Source: Lewinellaceae bacterium (GTDB lineage Bacteria > Bacteroidota > Bacteroidia > Chitinophagales > Saprospiraceae). Taken from it: DNA of 64,000 bases. Made by a program: the position numbers and the translations under genes. Below the pieces are notes generated by a model. It was given only the letters and a program-made list of their open reading frames with translations. It was not told the DNA's origin and searched no databases. How positions within the stretch are numbered: the first letter of the stretch is position 1; the number at the start of each line of letters is the position of its first letter. The DNA lies in assembly GCA_020636215.1 (NCBI GenBank), contig JACJYG010000007.1, forward strand, positions 434,001-498,000, written 5' to 3'. Positions 50,027-60,004 of the stretch are shown in pieces.

Positions 50027-51898
50027 TCATCTGTCAGAATTAATATGTCCCTGATCCTCCAGCCAGGAGACAAACCCCAGTTCCGGTTGCTCCTCCTTTC
50101 CAGTGACAAAAGCCCTGTCAAGCAGCATATTGAATTCTTCACAGGAGGTTTCCGGAATAACAGCACAGTTGTGGCAGGCTGCACCATTTACGGAATCAGG
50201 CCCCTGTCCGCCGGCTGACCCAACCTCCATGCATACCGGATCAGCGGAACACCATCTGGAATCTTCAACCGATTCACGCAGGATATTTTCGAGGTTTTCA
50301 GGCCTCCCCTGGCGGACCAGTCCGCCGAGCGAGCCTTCGGAATCCCCTGAGGAAGTATAGATCAGGAAACCATTCATCAGAGAAGGGTTTTCCGGTGGAC
50401 TACAATAGATCCTCTCTCTCAGTGATGATGAGCCATATCCGCAGTTGAAGCACAATCTGTTGATCATCAGGTGAGCAAGGGTATGAATCAGGAAAAACCT
50501 GGCATCAAGTGGCCGGTACTCATAGGCAGCTCCCCTTCTTTGTTCAATAGCGCTGTTATATCGTTTAGTAAGGCTCTGAGCCCTTTCTCTGACTTCGGGT
50601 ACCTCCAGCCAGGATAACAGCAGTTTTTCATTGAGCTTAAAGAAAATCCCCTCTCCATATACCTGGACTGCGGGCAACCAGGTTAAATCAGCGCCTTTAG
50701 TAAGCAGGTTTTTCCGGTCCTGAAGGGTACCCTCAACCGGAAAAATTCTTGAAAACCCGGCAAAGGCCCGAGTTTCCTTTAGCTTTTCTATTAAAACGAT
50801 CTGATCAAAAACATTTTCTGTATACTCCCCCCATTTGTATTGGCTTCGGGAAGGAACAGAGGATTTATAATCTTTGGTTGACCGTTCTCCAAGCATGATG
50901 TAATCATACTCCTCTTTCCTGAACCCCTGCTCCGTGACGTCTTCTTCCTGTCCCATATTACCCTCCAGCCTTCTACGAATCCCCTGATAGACGTTTTCCG
51001 AATTTTCATCGCCAAAATGGGTTTTAATTAATACCCTTAAAAAGGCCCCATCATTATCATGTGAATCCAACGTCCTGATCTCCTTTTCGTGTTTATTGAA
51101 AAACTGATTGATTTTGTTGTCAATTTCATCAGATCCGGAAGGCAGATACAATGCCGATTTGATTACCGGAAAATACACATTGGATGCGCCCCGGATTAAA
51201 ACTCTTAAGGGCCTTCCACAATGATGGCTATTCCTAATTCCTTCTATCCCAAGCCAGGGGCGATGCCCCTGACAAGACTGGATATTATCGAGCGTATTTT
51301 GCCCCATAATCCCTGCAAGACTACGCGATTGTTTGCAGGAACAGTAAATCCGAATACTTGCCAGGTCGCCCGATCCTTTCCCTGCATTGTAATACAACCG
51401 GTGATCTTCATCTTCCGGCGCCTGCCCTCTGTGCACCCATTCCATCAGAGGGACATCCTGAATATGTCCTGCCTCACAAACTGCGACAAAACGTAATGGG
51501 ATCAGCTTCATTCTTTTGCAGGAATCAGTTGAGCACAAAGGAAATTCCCCATGTGTTAGTTCGGTTTTTTTCAGAGTTTTACACTTCGGACAATAATACC
51601 ATTGTGGAAACCTGACAGCAGGAATCTTTAGCCAGCGGTTTTTTTCACCACGTTCGATAAATGGCGGTGGGGACATGAAGAATTTTACTCCAAGTAGAGA
51701 AGCAAGGCGGGGCTCATCTTCAATGAAGAATTCCAATAAATCATAAGCATCCGGATTACTTTGTTTTATTATATCAGAAAAAAACGAGCTCCATTGTTCC
51801 GGACCGCAAATCATCAGGGATTCATCTCCGGGAAAATTCACCATCTGGCCTATACCGAAAGGAGCCAGAAGTTGCCCTCTGCGAATTTTTCTCTTCAT
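50027..51898 (-). CDS. drmB: DISARM protein DrmB (DUF1998)
   Basis: This is a 623-residue protein. It begins with the DrmB-type start (RRGQLLAPFGIGQMVNFPGD). Zinc-binding cysteines follow (YYCPKCKTL, CSTDSC, VAVCEAGHIQDVPL). The C-terminal DUF1998 part has HTLAHLMINRLCFNCGYGSS, LRERIYC, and a closing CHNCAVIPETSCEEFNMLLD cluster. DrmB works with the helicase DrmA, and the pair is the core of DISARM anti-phage systems. It is the last gene of the operon, 20 nt after drmA. Confidence 0.88.
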   Translation of the reverse strand: MKRKIRRGQLLAPFGIGQMVNFPGDESLMICGPEQWSSFFSDIIKQSNPDAYDLLEFFIEDEPRLASLLGVKFFMSPPPFIERGEKNRWLKIPAVRFPQWYYCPKCKTLKKTELTHGEFPLCSTDSCKRMKLIPLRFVAVCEAGHIQDVPLMEWVHRGQAPEDEDHRLYYNAGKGSGDLASIRIYCSCKQSRSLAGIMGQNTLDNIQSCQGHRPWLGIEGIRNSHHCGRPLRVLIRGASNVYFPVIKSALYLPSGSDEIDNKINQFFNKHEKEIRTLDSHDNDGAFLRVLIKTHFGDENSENVYQGIRRRLEGNMGQEEDVTEQGFRKEEYDYIMLGERSTKDYKSSVPSRSQYKWGEYTENVFDQIVLIEKLKETRAFAGFSRIFPVEGTLQDRKNLLTKGADLTWLPAVQVYGEGIFFKLNEKLLLSWLEVPEVRERAQSLTKRYNSAIEQRRGAAYEYRPLDARFFLIHTLAHLMINRLCFNCGYGSSSLRERIYCSPPENPSLMNGFLIYTSSGDSEGSLGGLVRQGRPENLENILRESVEDSRWCSADPVCMEVGSAGGQGPDSVNGAACHNCAVIPETSCEEFNMLLDRAFVTGKEEQPELGFVSWLEDQGHINSDR

Positions 51899-51918
51899 AA
51901 TAAATCTTTTAAAGATTT

Positions 51919-54900
51919 TCAGCTATAAAAAACATCTATATTTGATTCTTGATCCACTCCTCTCATAGAAGTTGGCGTAGGCAGGGATCTGAGCTTCAGT
52001 TCTCTGGGGACATTTCCTCCCAATCCGTACATCATTGGGATTGACTGGGAGCTTCCCAAAATCCCTTTATTGCTGGCATCTCCATAACTATTAAATCCCC
52101 TTTCCATAAATTCAATTCTTTGATCAAATAATTTTTCTACTTCCTCAAGCTCACCCGGGTCAATAAATCTACATTGATTCAGTATCAACTTCTTCGCCCA
52201 GCCCTTAAGTTGATCAAACTCTTTCCTGTTTCCGGAAAAATCCGGATGAACCCTGAGCTTATTTTCAGAAAAATGCCTGATAACCCCGATAACTACGGCA
52301 TGAAGCGCCCTCTGTGCCGCATTAACTGAAAAAGGTGTAACGGAAGTGGGCTCAACACTGGAATAAATCCTGCTGTGATACCCCTGAAATTGCTCGTACT
52401 GGGACTTATCCCTGGGTTTGGAGGGACTGTAAAGCGTAATCACAAGACCCGGGCCATCCTTATCTCTACCTACCCGCGATGAAGCCTGGATATATTCTGC
52501 AGTTGTTTTAGGCTGACCATGTATAACCATAAGCGCCAGGCGGGAAATGTCCACTCCGGTAGCAATCATATTGGTTGCCAGGCAGATATCGGCCGCGTTG
52601 GATTTTTCACCGGTAAACTTCGCTTCCAGAATTTTGAGATACTCCGGAATTTTACCTGAGCTGATTCGGCTTGTAAGCTCGATCTGGTTTCTCACATAAC
52701 GCCTTCTGTCAGCGGGAATTAGTTTCCGGTTATGCAGTACTTTCAGGTAATCTGCAATATCTGCATTGATCAGGGAGGAAGCCATTCCCAGCTCCCGGAT
52801 GCTGTTGAAAAACCCAAGCAATGTCCAGTAAAAATCCTTTTGTGCATCGGGAAAAGCTGAATCAGAAACGGCCTGCATCAAGGCAGAATAAACCCTTACC
52901 ACCGTTGTCTGTCCGGACTGATAACCCGGCGCCAGGATTCCCAGATATTTCCTCCCGGGTTTATCCTTCTGCTCCTCCGAAAACCAGGTATCACCAAATG
53001 CCAGCCCCTGAGGAGGAAAGATATTGAGATTATCAGACCTGTAAAGCGCCCTCACCTGCTCACCTGCCCGACTTATAGTAGCGGATGATGCCACGATTTT
53101 TGGCGGGTAAAACCGACCACCATCCGACGGGTAGAAAGGTGGCTTATTCCTTCCGTAATCGGTGCAAAGCGTCTGAACCAATGTTTCATACAACCCAACA
53201 ATGGTCCCAAGCGGACCGGAGATCAGGTGTAATTCATCCTGAATGATGAGTGCCGGCGGGCTGATACGATAATAATCACCCCGGCTGTCTTTTCTGAATC
53301 CGAATAAACTACCGGATTGTTCCTTCCAGGTAAGCATTGCAAATTTATCAACCGTCCCCAGGACCAGAGTCGGGGATTTCTGGTATATATCCGGGTCAAC
53401 AACGTAAAGAGGCAACTCCCGGCTATAGTATTCGCAATTTTCATTTTCACAGGAAAAGTATATTCTCTGATCTGCATCGTTTTTTTTCAACCCCTTTATT
53501 CTGACATTTCTGGTTGGATTATCAATTGGTCCAATCTGAACACCGCAACAGGGGCATTTCATTACGATGAAATTGTATTCTGTATTATTTCCTAATTCCA
53601 GTCTACGAAATTGTTCAACTGCCTCATCGTTATTATTAGGAGTAGTCTGCCCTCCAACCCACAATCCAATGGAAGTGGGGGTTCGGCCAAGATAAAGTTC
53701 ATTTCCCTTTTCCTGCCGGATCAGGTCACAGGCACAGATCAGAGAAGAAGCTCTTTCATATTGCTGGGTTGTCAGCAGCCGGAGTGTATACCTCATCAGG
53801 ACAGTGGTCCCATATTCGGGGTTTACATTATCTTCTTCCTCTTTCAGCCTCTGATAAAGAATGGTAAAAGCCGCCAACCCAAGATAGGCCTCCGTTTTAC
53901 CGCCCCCCGTCGGAAACCAGATCAGGTCAACAATTTCCCTTTCCGGCGAATCAGGTGAAATGCTCCCCTCAATGTTCATCAGGATAAAGGCAAGCTGAAA
54001 GGGCCGCCATCTGCCCCAGCCGGTTTCGTGAAACTCTTCCAGAGTAGAATGCCTTTCGCTGCCATCCGGCAAAGTGGCAGGGATGAAACCCCTGTTGCCC
54101 TTCCCTACCCGAATCCATTTACGCTGAGGGGTTTTTGACCGCTGCTGCTGCCATATCATGGCTCTGTTCATCCACCTGAAGGCGCGGACAACGAGGGAAT
54201 TTGTCTTCTCCCCGGCCAGAATGGATACTCCCTTTCTGATTCGTTCCAGGTTACTTCTGCATTTCTCAATATTTTTCAGGGCCGGCTCCCTGTAGATATC
54301 CTCCAGGCCCTTTGCTTCAACAGCCAGTTTATCGATCCACGCGCCGTATTTATCTGTCAGTTCCTGAAGTCTGGTTTTTGCCTTTTCCCAATCCCCCCGG
54401 TCGGATAATTCAAGCATACTAAGCTCAACATGGCCGGTAGGGTTAACCGGAGGGATTTCGAATTCAGGAGTAAACTCTGTACAAATTTTTCGGACAACTC
54501 CATCCTCTTCCTGCTCCCAGCGCACCGAGCATCCGTGGCCTATTGCAAATACCCTTTTTTTCCGGTACAGCAACCTCATCTCTTTCTCTTCATCAGTATC
54601 TGTGCGGGACAGTTTTTCCCTGTACGGCTGAATTATGCCCGGTTCAGTACAAAAAACCTCAAGCTGGTTCTGGAACAGAATGTACTGATCAGAAATTCTA
54701 TGATCCGGACTGGCTCCGGCACAGTTCACAAGGCTGAAGGTGAGGGTACAACAATTATTCTGTCTGTCTAAAGGAGTTGTCCGGTTTCTCACTTCGAGCG
54801 TCAGCCACGGTTTCCTGTCCGGAAGGTGAAGAATCGTTTTTTCATGGACTTTACCCTTCCTTTTACAAAGTTTATTTAAAGGAATATCTTCCATCCCCTC

Positions 54901-55440
54901 TTCAGGTGGAAGAGGGCGCCTGATCCAGTACTGTCTCATGAAAAAAGCCTTTTCAGGGGCCTTTACCTCAATTTCGCCTGATTCCGTCACCGTTTTCACC
55001 GGTAATTCCCCGTCACCTCTATCGTACCAGGCTGTATGTATTTTTACCCTGATTTTTGCTTCCGTATTTTTCACCCTGATGGTAAACCCCATGGCGGACG
55101 GAAGCAACTGATTAGCCAGTCCGACAGGTTCCTCACTTTCTGTATCATCCGGAGTATTCCCGGAGCCTTCCCCGCTCACAGCGGCATCACCGGAAAAAAT
55201 TTCCTCTTCTTCTCTATTTCCTGAATCATCGAAATTTTCTGAATCCTCATTTTTAAGAGTACTCTCAAAATTTGTCCCCCGCGGATAAAGCATACCGGCG
55301 CCATAGCGTCTCTTCGGAGATCCATGAACCCCATCCAGTAAAATTTCTTCGCTGGTTTGAGGGTCAGTATAAGCCGGGTGCGGGTCTGGCCCGACTACCT
55401 CCTTTTTAATTGCTTCAATTATTATCTCCCGAAGGTCCAT
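51919..55440 (-). CDS. drmA: DISARM helicase DrmA
   Basis: This is a 1,173-residue superfamily 2 helicase. Motifs are visible: Walker A WFPTGGGKTEAYLG (about 505-518), Walker B/DExH DELHLISGP (about 733), VASSATI, and motifs V/VI in ATGVDISRL and IQASSRVGRD (about 985). A four-cysteine zinc module (KCPCCGV ... CENENCEYY) is inserted between motifs. DrmA binds and moves on DNA in DISARM. The gene starts 1 nt after the NERD-helicase stop, so the two are translationally coupled. Confidence 0.9.
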   Translation of the reverse strand: MDLREIIIEAIKKEVVGPDPHPAYTDPQTSEEILLDGVHGSPKRRYGAGMLYPRGTNFESTLKNEDSENFDDSGNREEEEIFSGDAAVSGEGSGNTPDDTESEEPVGLANQLLPSAMGFTIRVKNTEAKIRVKIHTAWYDRGDGELPVKTVTESGEIEVKAPEKAFFMRQYWIRRPLPPEEGMEDIPLNKLCKRKGKVHEKTILHLPDRKPWLTLEVRNRTTPLDRQNNCCTLTFSLVNCAGASPDHRISDQYILFQNQLEVFCTEPGIIQPYREKLSRTDTDEEKEMRLLYRKKRVFAIGHGCSVRWEQEEDGVVRKICTEFTPEFEIPPVNPTGHVELSMLELSDRGDWEKAKTRLQELTDKYGAWIDKLAVEAKGLEDIYREPALKNIEKCRSNLERIRKGVSILAGEKTNSLVVRAFRWMNRAMIWQQQRSKTPQRKWIRVGKGNRGFIPATLPDGSERHSTLEEFHETGWGRWRPFQLAFILMNIEGSISPDSPEREIVDLIWFPTGGGKTEAYLGLAAFTILYQRLKEEEDNVNPEYGTTVLMRYTLRLLTTQQYERASSLICACDLIRQEKGNELYLGRTPTSIGLWVGGQTTPNNNDEAVEQFRRLELGNNTEYNFIVMKCPCCGVQIGPIDNPTRNVRIKGLKKNDADQRIYFSCENENCEYYSRELPLYVVDPDIYQKSPTLVLGTVDKFAMLTWKEQSGSLFGFRKDSRGDYYRISPPALIIQDELHLISGPLGTIVGLYETLVQTLCTDYGRNKPPFYPSDGGRFYPPKIVASSATISRAGEQVRALYRSDNLNIFPPQGLAFGDTWFSEEQKDKPGRKYLGILAPGYQSGQTTVVRVYSALMQAVSDSAFPDAQKDFYWTLLGFFNSIRELGMASSLINADIADYLKVLHNRKLIPADRRRYVRNQIELTSRISSGKIPEYLKILEAKFTGEKSNAADICLATNMIATGVDISRLALMVIHGQPKTTAEYIQASSRVGRDKDGPGLVITLYSPSKPRDKSQYEQFQGYHSRIYSSVEPTSVTPFSVNAAQRALHAVVIGVIRHFSENKLRVHPDFSGNRKEFDQLKGWAKKLILNQCRFIDPGELEEVEKLFDQRIEFMERGFNSYGDASNKGILGSSQSIPMMYGLGGNVPRELKLRSLPTPTSMRGVDQESNIDVFYS

Positions 55441-55441
55441 A

Positions 55442-57181
55442 TCAGAATATTTTTTTCAGATTTTTCATATAAAGAGCTTCTCTGGCAGCGGACAGGCTCC
55501 TGGGTAAAACCAGGTAAAGTTTAATCTTCGCCCTGGACAACCCCGTGTACAATAATCTTTCTGCCTGTCTGGTATCAAGTTCATTCAGATCCGTTAAGAT
55601 GACATACGAAGCTTCGAGCCCCTTGAATGCCTGGATAGTCTGAAACCGGACTTTGCCGGCCCGGATCAATCCGCTTAAAACCGGGGAATGAATAACACAA
55701 CTGTTTTCCAGGCGTCTTGGAGACAGGATAACCAACCTGTCATGAGGTATCCCACCAGCATCCAGTTCCAGGACTATTTCTTCTGCCTTTTTGGCCATAA
55801 GGGAGGCGGAACCCGGAAAGAAAGAATCAACAGAGTCTCCCTGGGGTGCAAGGTCAGGAAACCCGGGAAGGTCAATCCCGGTCAGTGCTGATATCTCCCT
55901 GGCAATTGTCCTCGTGTTCCGGCAATTAATGGTTAAAGGAGGCAGACGGGTAAAATTAGCCCTGGAAGAAAGGAGCCTGATGGCCTGTTCAGGGTCGTTG
56001 AGGTAAATGGCCTGATTGGAAAAATCTCCGAAGAACACCCACCTGCCTCCGGCTATTCCATTTTTCAGGATAATATCAAAGACCTCCAGGTAATTTTCGG
56101 TTATCAGGTCCTGTGCTTCGTCAATGACCAGGAGGTCGAATTTTTCTGATTGTTTTTCTTCAAAACCGAAGATAAATTCCCAGGGAAGGGTTTCCTGAAA
56201 AAACCTGTTATCTGCCTCCTCCGGAATCGTGTTGCCGGTAACCCCTGCCATATATTTGTGAAGGTTGCCTGCGCTCCAGGAGGAAGCTGAAATACCGGCA
56301 GCAACTTTTTTTGCATCCGATTCAATCTTTTGCCCCAGCAGCTTATTGAAGCAGAAAAAACCAACCCGCTCTCCTCTTTCCGCAGCCCGGCGGAATAATT
56401 CAGTCGCTATAAGGGTTTTGCCTGTTCCCGCCTGGCCTGAAATCAGGCACCTTTCATTGTAATCTGTAATATCAATAATGTGAAATTGTTCCCTGGTGTA
56501 TGTTTCGATCGCATTTTCCAGATCGAACAGTTTATTAACCGGAGTGTACTGGTAGGAAAAATCACCCCGGATCAGCGCAAGTATGTTCTCACAATCTTCT
56601 TTCGAAGGTTTCGCCTGATTTACATCATACCATGGCTTTTTACTCATCTTTTCATGAAACCCCCGGGATAATGCCTCAATATATTCCGATACAGCAACCC
56701 CCAGCCCCTGCCTGGTATAGATCATCCATGGTTCTGCTTCCGTGCCATAATCGTAAAACTGGTCGAGGCCGGTGAACATCACTCCATATCCGAAGAGCAC
56801 ATTCTCAATTGTCCTATTCAAAGCAGCATTACCAAAGGACTGCTCAATCAGGATTTTACGAAGAGAATGCATGGCATCGTGAACCTGCCGGAACGGGCCT
56901 CTGTGGGAAGTTGTCGTGGTTCCGAAGCGGTTCGTAAACTCCCATACGCCCTCCTTTCTCGAAACCCTACCGTGTTTTACTTCCAGTACGAAAACGCCCT
57001 TATCCGGAGCAAGCACCAGGAAATCAATTTCCCCGGATAAAGCCTTCAGGTGCCTGGCAATGAACAGGGAATGCAGAACAGTGAAGTTCTGACAGCCCGG
57101 ATCATTTTTCAGCATAGAGAATACCATTTTCTCCCCTGCCGAGGCATCAGAAGGAATCGTGCCGGGAACCATTCTGCTCAT
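55442..57181 (-). CDS. NERD nuclease domain fused to an SF1 (UvrD-like) helicase
   Basis: This is a 579-residue protein. The N-terminal NERD-like nuclease fold has E51/D53 (SGEIDFLVLAPDKGVF) and E67/K69 (VLEVKHG), the restriction-endonuclease-like D-ExK pattern. The helicase part has Walker A SGQAGTGKT (about 252), Walker B LLVIDEAQDL (about 353) and a late YTGLSRAKIKLYLV motif VI. It sits between the DrmE-like and DrmA genes with 5-nt and 1-nt gaps, so it is a full operon member. It occupies the place where a nuclease such as DrmC might be expected. Confidence 0.8.
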   Translation of the reverse strand: MSRMVPGTIPSDASAGEKMVFSMLKNDPGCQNFTVLHSLFIARHLKALSGEIDFLVLAPDKGVFVLEVKHGRVSRKEGVWEFTNRFGTTTTSHRGPFRQVHDAMHSLRKILIEQSFGNAALNRTIENVLFGYGVMFTGLDQFYDYGTEAEPWMIYTRQGLGVAVSEYIEALSRGFHEKMSKKPWYDVNQAKPSKEDCENILALIRGDFSYQYTPVNKLFDLENAIETYTREQFHIIDITDYNERCLISGQAGTGKTLIATELFRRAAERGERVGFFCFNKLLGQKIESDAKKVAAGISASSWSAGNLHKYMAGVTGNTIPEEADNRFFQETLPWEFIFGFEEKQSEKFDLLVIDEAQDLITENYLEVFDIILKNGIAGGRWVFFGDFSNQAIYLNDPEQAIRLLSSRANFTRLPPLTINCRNTRTIAREISALTGIDLPGFPDLAPQGDSVDSFFPGSASLMAKKAEEIVLELDAGGIPHDRLVILSPRRLENSCVIHSPVLSGLIRAGKVRFQTIQAFKGLEASYVILTDLNELDTRQAERLLYTGLSRAKIKLYLVLPRSLSAAREALYMKNLKKIF

Positions 57182-57186
57182 AGCAA

Positions 57187-59967
57187 TCAGATGTTGGTTT
57201 CGATAAGTTTACGGGTATCCACATATCTCACTTTCCGGGCTTCAAAGGATTTACTCAGCAGCCCGAGAATGCGAAGTTCCAGGGTGAATTTTCCTATCCC
57301 ATGGAATTCAGCTTCAACAGATGGATTTTCCCCTATTTCATTCAATTTCTCCTGAATTACCGAGATAAGCTTTTTCTGTAGTTCGGATTTGAATTCCTGA
57401 TGCTGGTTTTTGGCATTCCTGATCTTCTGCACTTTTTCATCAAGGTCAGGAGGAGCCACAGGTATCGCCCCTGCCATAATAAGCTTCAGGTTTTTAGGAT
57501 GCGGAGCCATCAGATCATCATCATTTTTCCATCTGAGGAGGTTTCCTCTGTTAAGGTTGCAATCCAGGCTAATGGCCTTCCGGACTTTCCCGTAATGTTG
57601 TTCCACTTCTTCTGTATCATTATTAAAATGTGAAAAAACACTCAGAAGGATTTCTCTCCATGAATTCATAATCCTGAAGGTTTTCTCCCTTCCCGGCATG
57701 GAATCGATAATCTTGTTGATTATCTGCTGCTCATTCAGCCAGAATACCACCTTGTCCCCCCTTTCCAGATCCTTAACTTTTCGCTCTTCTACCTGTACTT
57801 CCGTGTTGTTATCCTCACCGATAACCAAAACATTATAATCGTCTTTCATAAGTGAGAAGCAACCAGGAAAATACAGAGTAAAAGCATCTACCACATATTC
57901 ATTATCCTGGGGCCCTGCGCCGGAAATAAACCTGCTTACAGTAGATTCAGAAATTGCTGCCCAAATAGCTTCAAGGTCAAATTTTTCCTGCTCCTCATCT
58001 ACGTTTCCCACATCGCTGATACCGGCGGCATTGGCTATTTTTATCTCAGTCTTTGAGGGGCCGGCAGAAACAAAAGCTTGCCAGAGATCGCCCTCCGGAA
58101 GTTTGTCCCCGCATTGAACAGCATTGAGGTGCTTTTCCAGGTAGGAGCGGGTAATTGCAGCTTCCCATGGAGTTGAAAGGATGGCTATTTCCGGGCAGTA
58201 ATACTCTGTTGCTGCCCGGATGAGGGCCCTGTTGCTGAATTCAAACAACGGAAAGCCGGGGAAAATCACCCTGCTCCGGAAATCCTTTAATTCTCTGATA
58301 ATATTGACCCTGGAATTCAGCCTTTTCTCCTTTGGTGCAAACTCATTGAACTGTTTCTCATACAGCAGGTGTCCGCTTAAAAGATTCAGAGTAGCTTCTT
58401 TTTTCGGGGGATTTCCTGCCTTAACATGCCGGATCAGCTGATCCAAATAATCAAGACCCTGGTTAATCTTTTCCTGCAATGATTCCGGCAGCATATTCCG
58501 GGCCTGTTCATATTCCTGGAGAAATTTCCTGAAAAAACGGTCAGCGGTTTCAATTTCATTGTTGTAGTTGCCAATATTGTTCTTAAGGGTAAATAAGGCA
58601 GGGCGTAGATGTTCCCGGAAAGAATCCCGGAGTTTTTCAAAACTATCAAGCTGATAAAACAGCTTTCCACCCTCAAGGATTTTGTGAGCCTTGTTAGCAA
58701 GCTCCTCATCATGCACTAAAATGGTTATGTCCTGGCTGAAAAAATTCCTGCAGAAAAGCCAGAATTCCTTGTCTACCGGCCTGATCCTTTCAGAAATCAG
58801 AGGAGCCAGTTTCTCTTTGTCCCAGATATACCGGTATGAATCCGGGAACTTTTGCAGATACCCATCAAACCTATCCGTAGAGGCAGGCGAAATAAAGGTG
58901 TTGTCAGAAAGAATGATTACCCCAATACCTCTTTCCAGAATCTTTTTTATGGTTTCTGAATTTTCAGAGGCCAGTTCTATATCAGCAATTATTACCGCCC
59001 TGAGGTTCAGCAATTCAGTGAATGGCTCCTGCTTCCTGATCCCCTCAACCATACTGAGAATTTTCGTCCACCTCTTTCCATTTTCCGGGTCTGCTTCTCT
59101 GATTTTTCCGAGTGCCTTAACAAGGGAATCATCAGAGAAGTGGAATTGCCCGTTTTCAGAGAATCCCCCGGGAAGGAGTTCCTGAACCTGGAGATTGTTT
59201 TCCGCAAGTTCTTTTATAAACCGGGTGGCCTTTTCTTTTTCCTCCTCAAAAGCTTCCATCTCACTTATCACTTTGGCATACCGGCCCAGCCCCCTTTCAA
59301 GGATCAAATTGTCACCATACCCGCAAATCTGGGAAAGAGAAGAATCGCTGAACAGTGTATCCTTAAAAAACCTGGAAAATGAATTTCTTTTACCGGCCCC
59401 GGATACTACCAGAATTTTTGATTTCAGGACAGAACGGTTATTTGCCAGGTCAATCCCCAGGGTTTCTTCTATCACTGATTTTTCAGACTCTACTGTTTTT
59501 TTTCTGCTGACAAAAGCCCTGATTTCATCTATTCTCGTTCTACGGGTTCTCTTAAGTGCAAGTATGTTTTCAAGCAGCACATCCGTTGTCGCTTTGTCCC
59601 TAAGTTCAACTTTTGCATATTTCTGCCCGTTTTCATCTGTCAGAAAACTCAAAAACCGGGCAGTTGCGCCATATATTTCGACCATTTCCCCCCGCTTCGG
59701 ATTCAGGTTTTTCAGATAATCTCCTGTATAATCGAAGTAGTCTTTATAGAAAAAATTAAGAGAAGCCAGGGCTGCAATCCAGCCGGCACTGTTGCACTGT
59801 TTCGGAAAATGAATCCACAGAGGCTGGCTGGGAGGGCTTTCAAGGTAGTGAACAGCCATGCCGGCTGAAATAGTCAGTACAGGAGAAAAGTGGTATTCTT
59901 CCCCCTGGTATTTAACCTTCAGATGATAACGGTTAAAAAGATAATCTTTCCATTCCCTGATATCCAT
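57187..59967 (-). CDS. DrmE-like large protein of unknown function
   Basis: This is a 926-residue cytosolic protein. I see no complete nuclease or ATPase motif. An N-terminal domain (about 1-120, YQGEEYHFSPVLTISAGMAV) is followed by Rossmann-like stretches (SKILVVSGAG about 185; LRAVIIADIELASENSETIK and GVIILSDN about 325-355), a helical middle, and a late domain (VIGEDNNTEVQVEERKVKDL). Class 2 DISARM loci carry a large unknown gene, drmE, beside a cytosine methyltransferase and drmAB, so context makes DrmE the best guess. Confirmation needs a profile search. Confidence 0.55.
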   Translation of the reverse strand: MDIREWKDYLFNRYHLKVKYQGEEYHFSPVLTISAGMAVHYLESPPSQPLWIHFPKQCNSAGWIAALASLNFFYKDYFDYTGDYLKNLNPKRGEMVEIYGATARFLSFLTDENGQKYAKVELRDKATTDVLLENILALKRTRRTRIDEIRAFVSRKKTVESEKSVIEETLGIDLANNRSVLKSKILVVSGAGKRNSFSRFFKDTLFSDSSLSQICGYGDNLILERGLGRYAKVISEMEAFEEEKEKATRFIKELAENNLQVQELLPGGFSENGQFHFSDDSLVKALGKIREADPENGKRWTKILSMVEGIRKQEPFTELLNLRAVIIADIELASENSETIKKILERGIGVIILSDNTFISPASTDRFDGYLQKFPDSYRYIWDKEKLAPLISERIRPVDKEFWLFCRNFFSQDITILVHDEELANKAHKILEGGKLFYQLDSFEKLRDSFREHLRPALFTLKNNIGNYNNEIETADRFFRKFLQEYEQARNMLPESLQEKINQGLDYLDQLIRHVKAGNPPKKEATLNLLSGHLLYEKQFNEFAPKEKRLNSRVNIIRELKDFRSRVIFPGFPLFEFSNRALIRAATEYYCPEIAILSTPWEAAITRSYLEKHLNAVQCGDKLPEGDLWQAFVSAGPSKTEIKIANAAGISDVGNVDEEQEKFDLEAIWAAISESTVSRFISGAGPQDNEYVVDAFTLYFPGCFSLMKDDYNVLVIGEDNNTEVQVEERKVKDLERGDKVVFWLNEQQIINKIIDSMPGREKTFRIMNSWREILLSVFSHFNNDTEEVEQHYGKVRKAISLDCNLNRGNLLRWKNDDDLMAPHPKNLKLIMAGAIPVAPPDLDEKVQKIRNAKNQHQEFKSELQKKLISVIQEKLNEIGENPSVEAEFHGIGKFTLELRILGLLSKSFEARKVRYVDTRKLIETNI

Positions 59968-60004
59968 TGAAGTCCTTTTTATCAGACAATACGAGCGTTA
60001 TGTT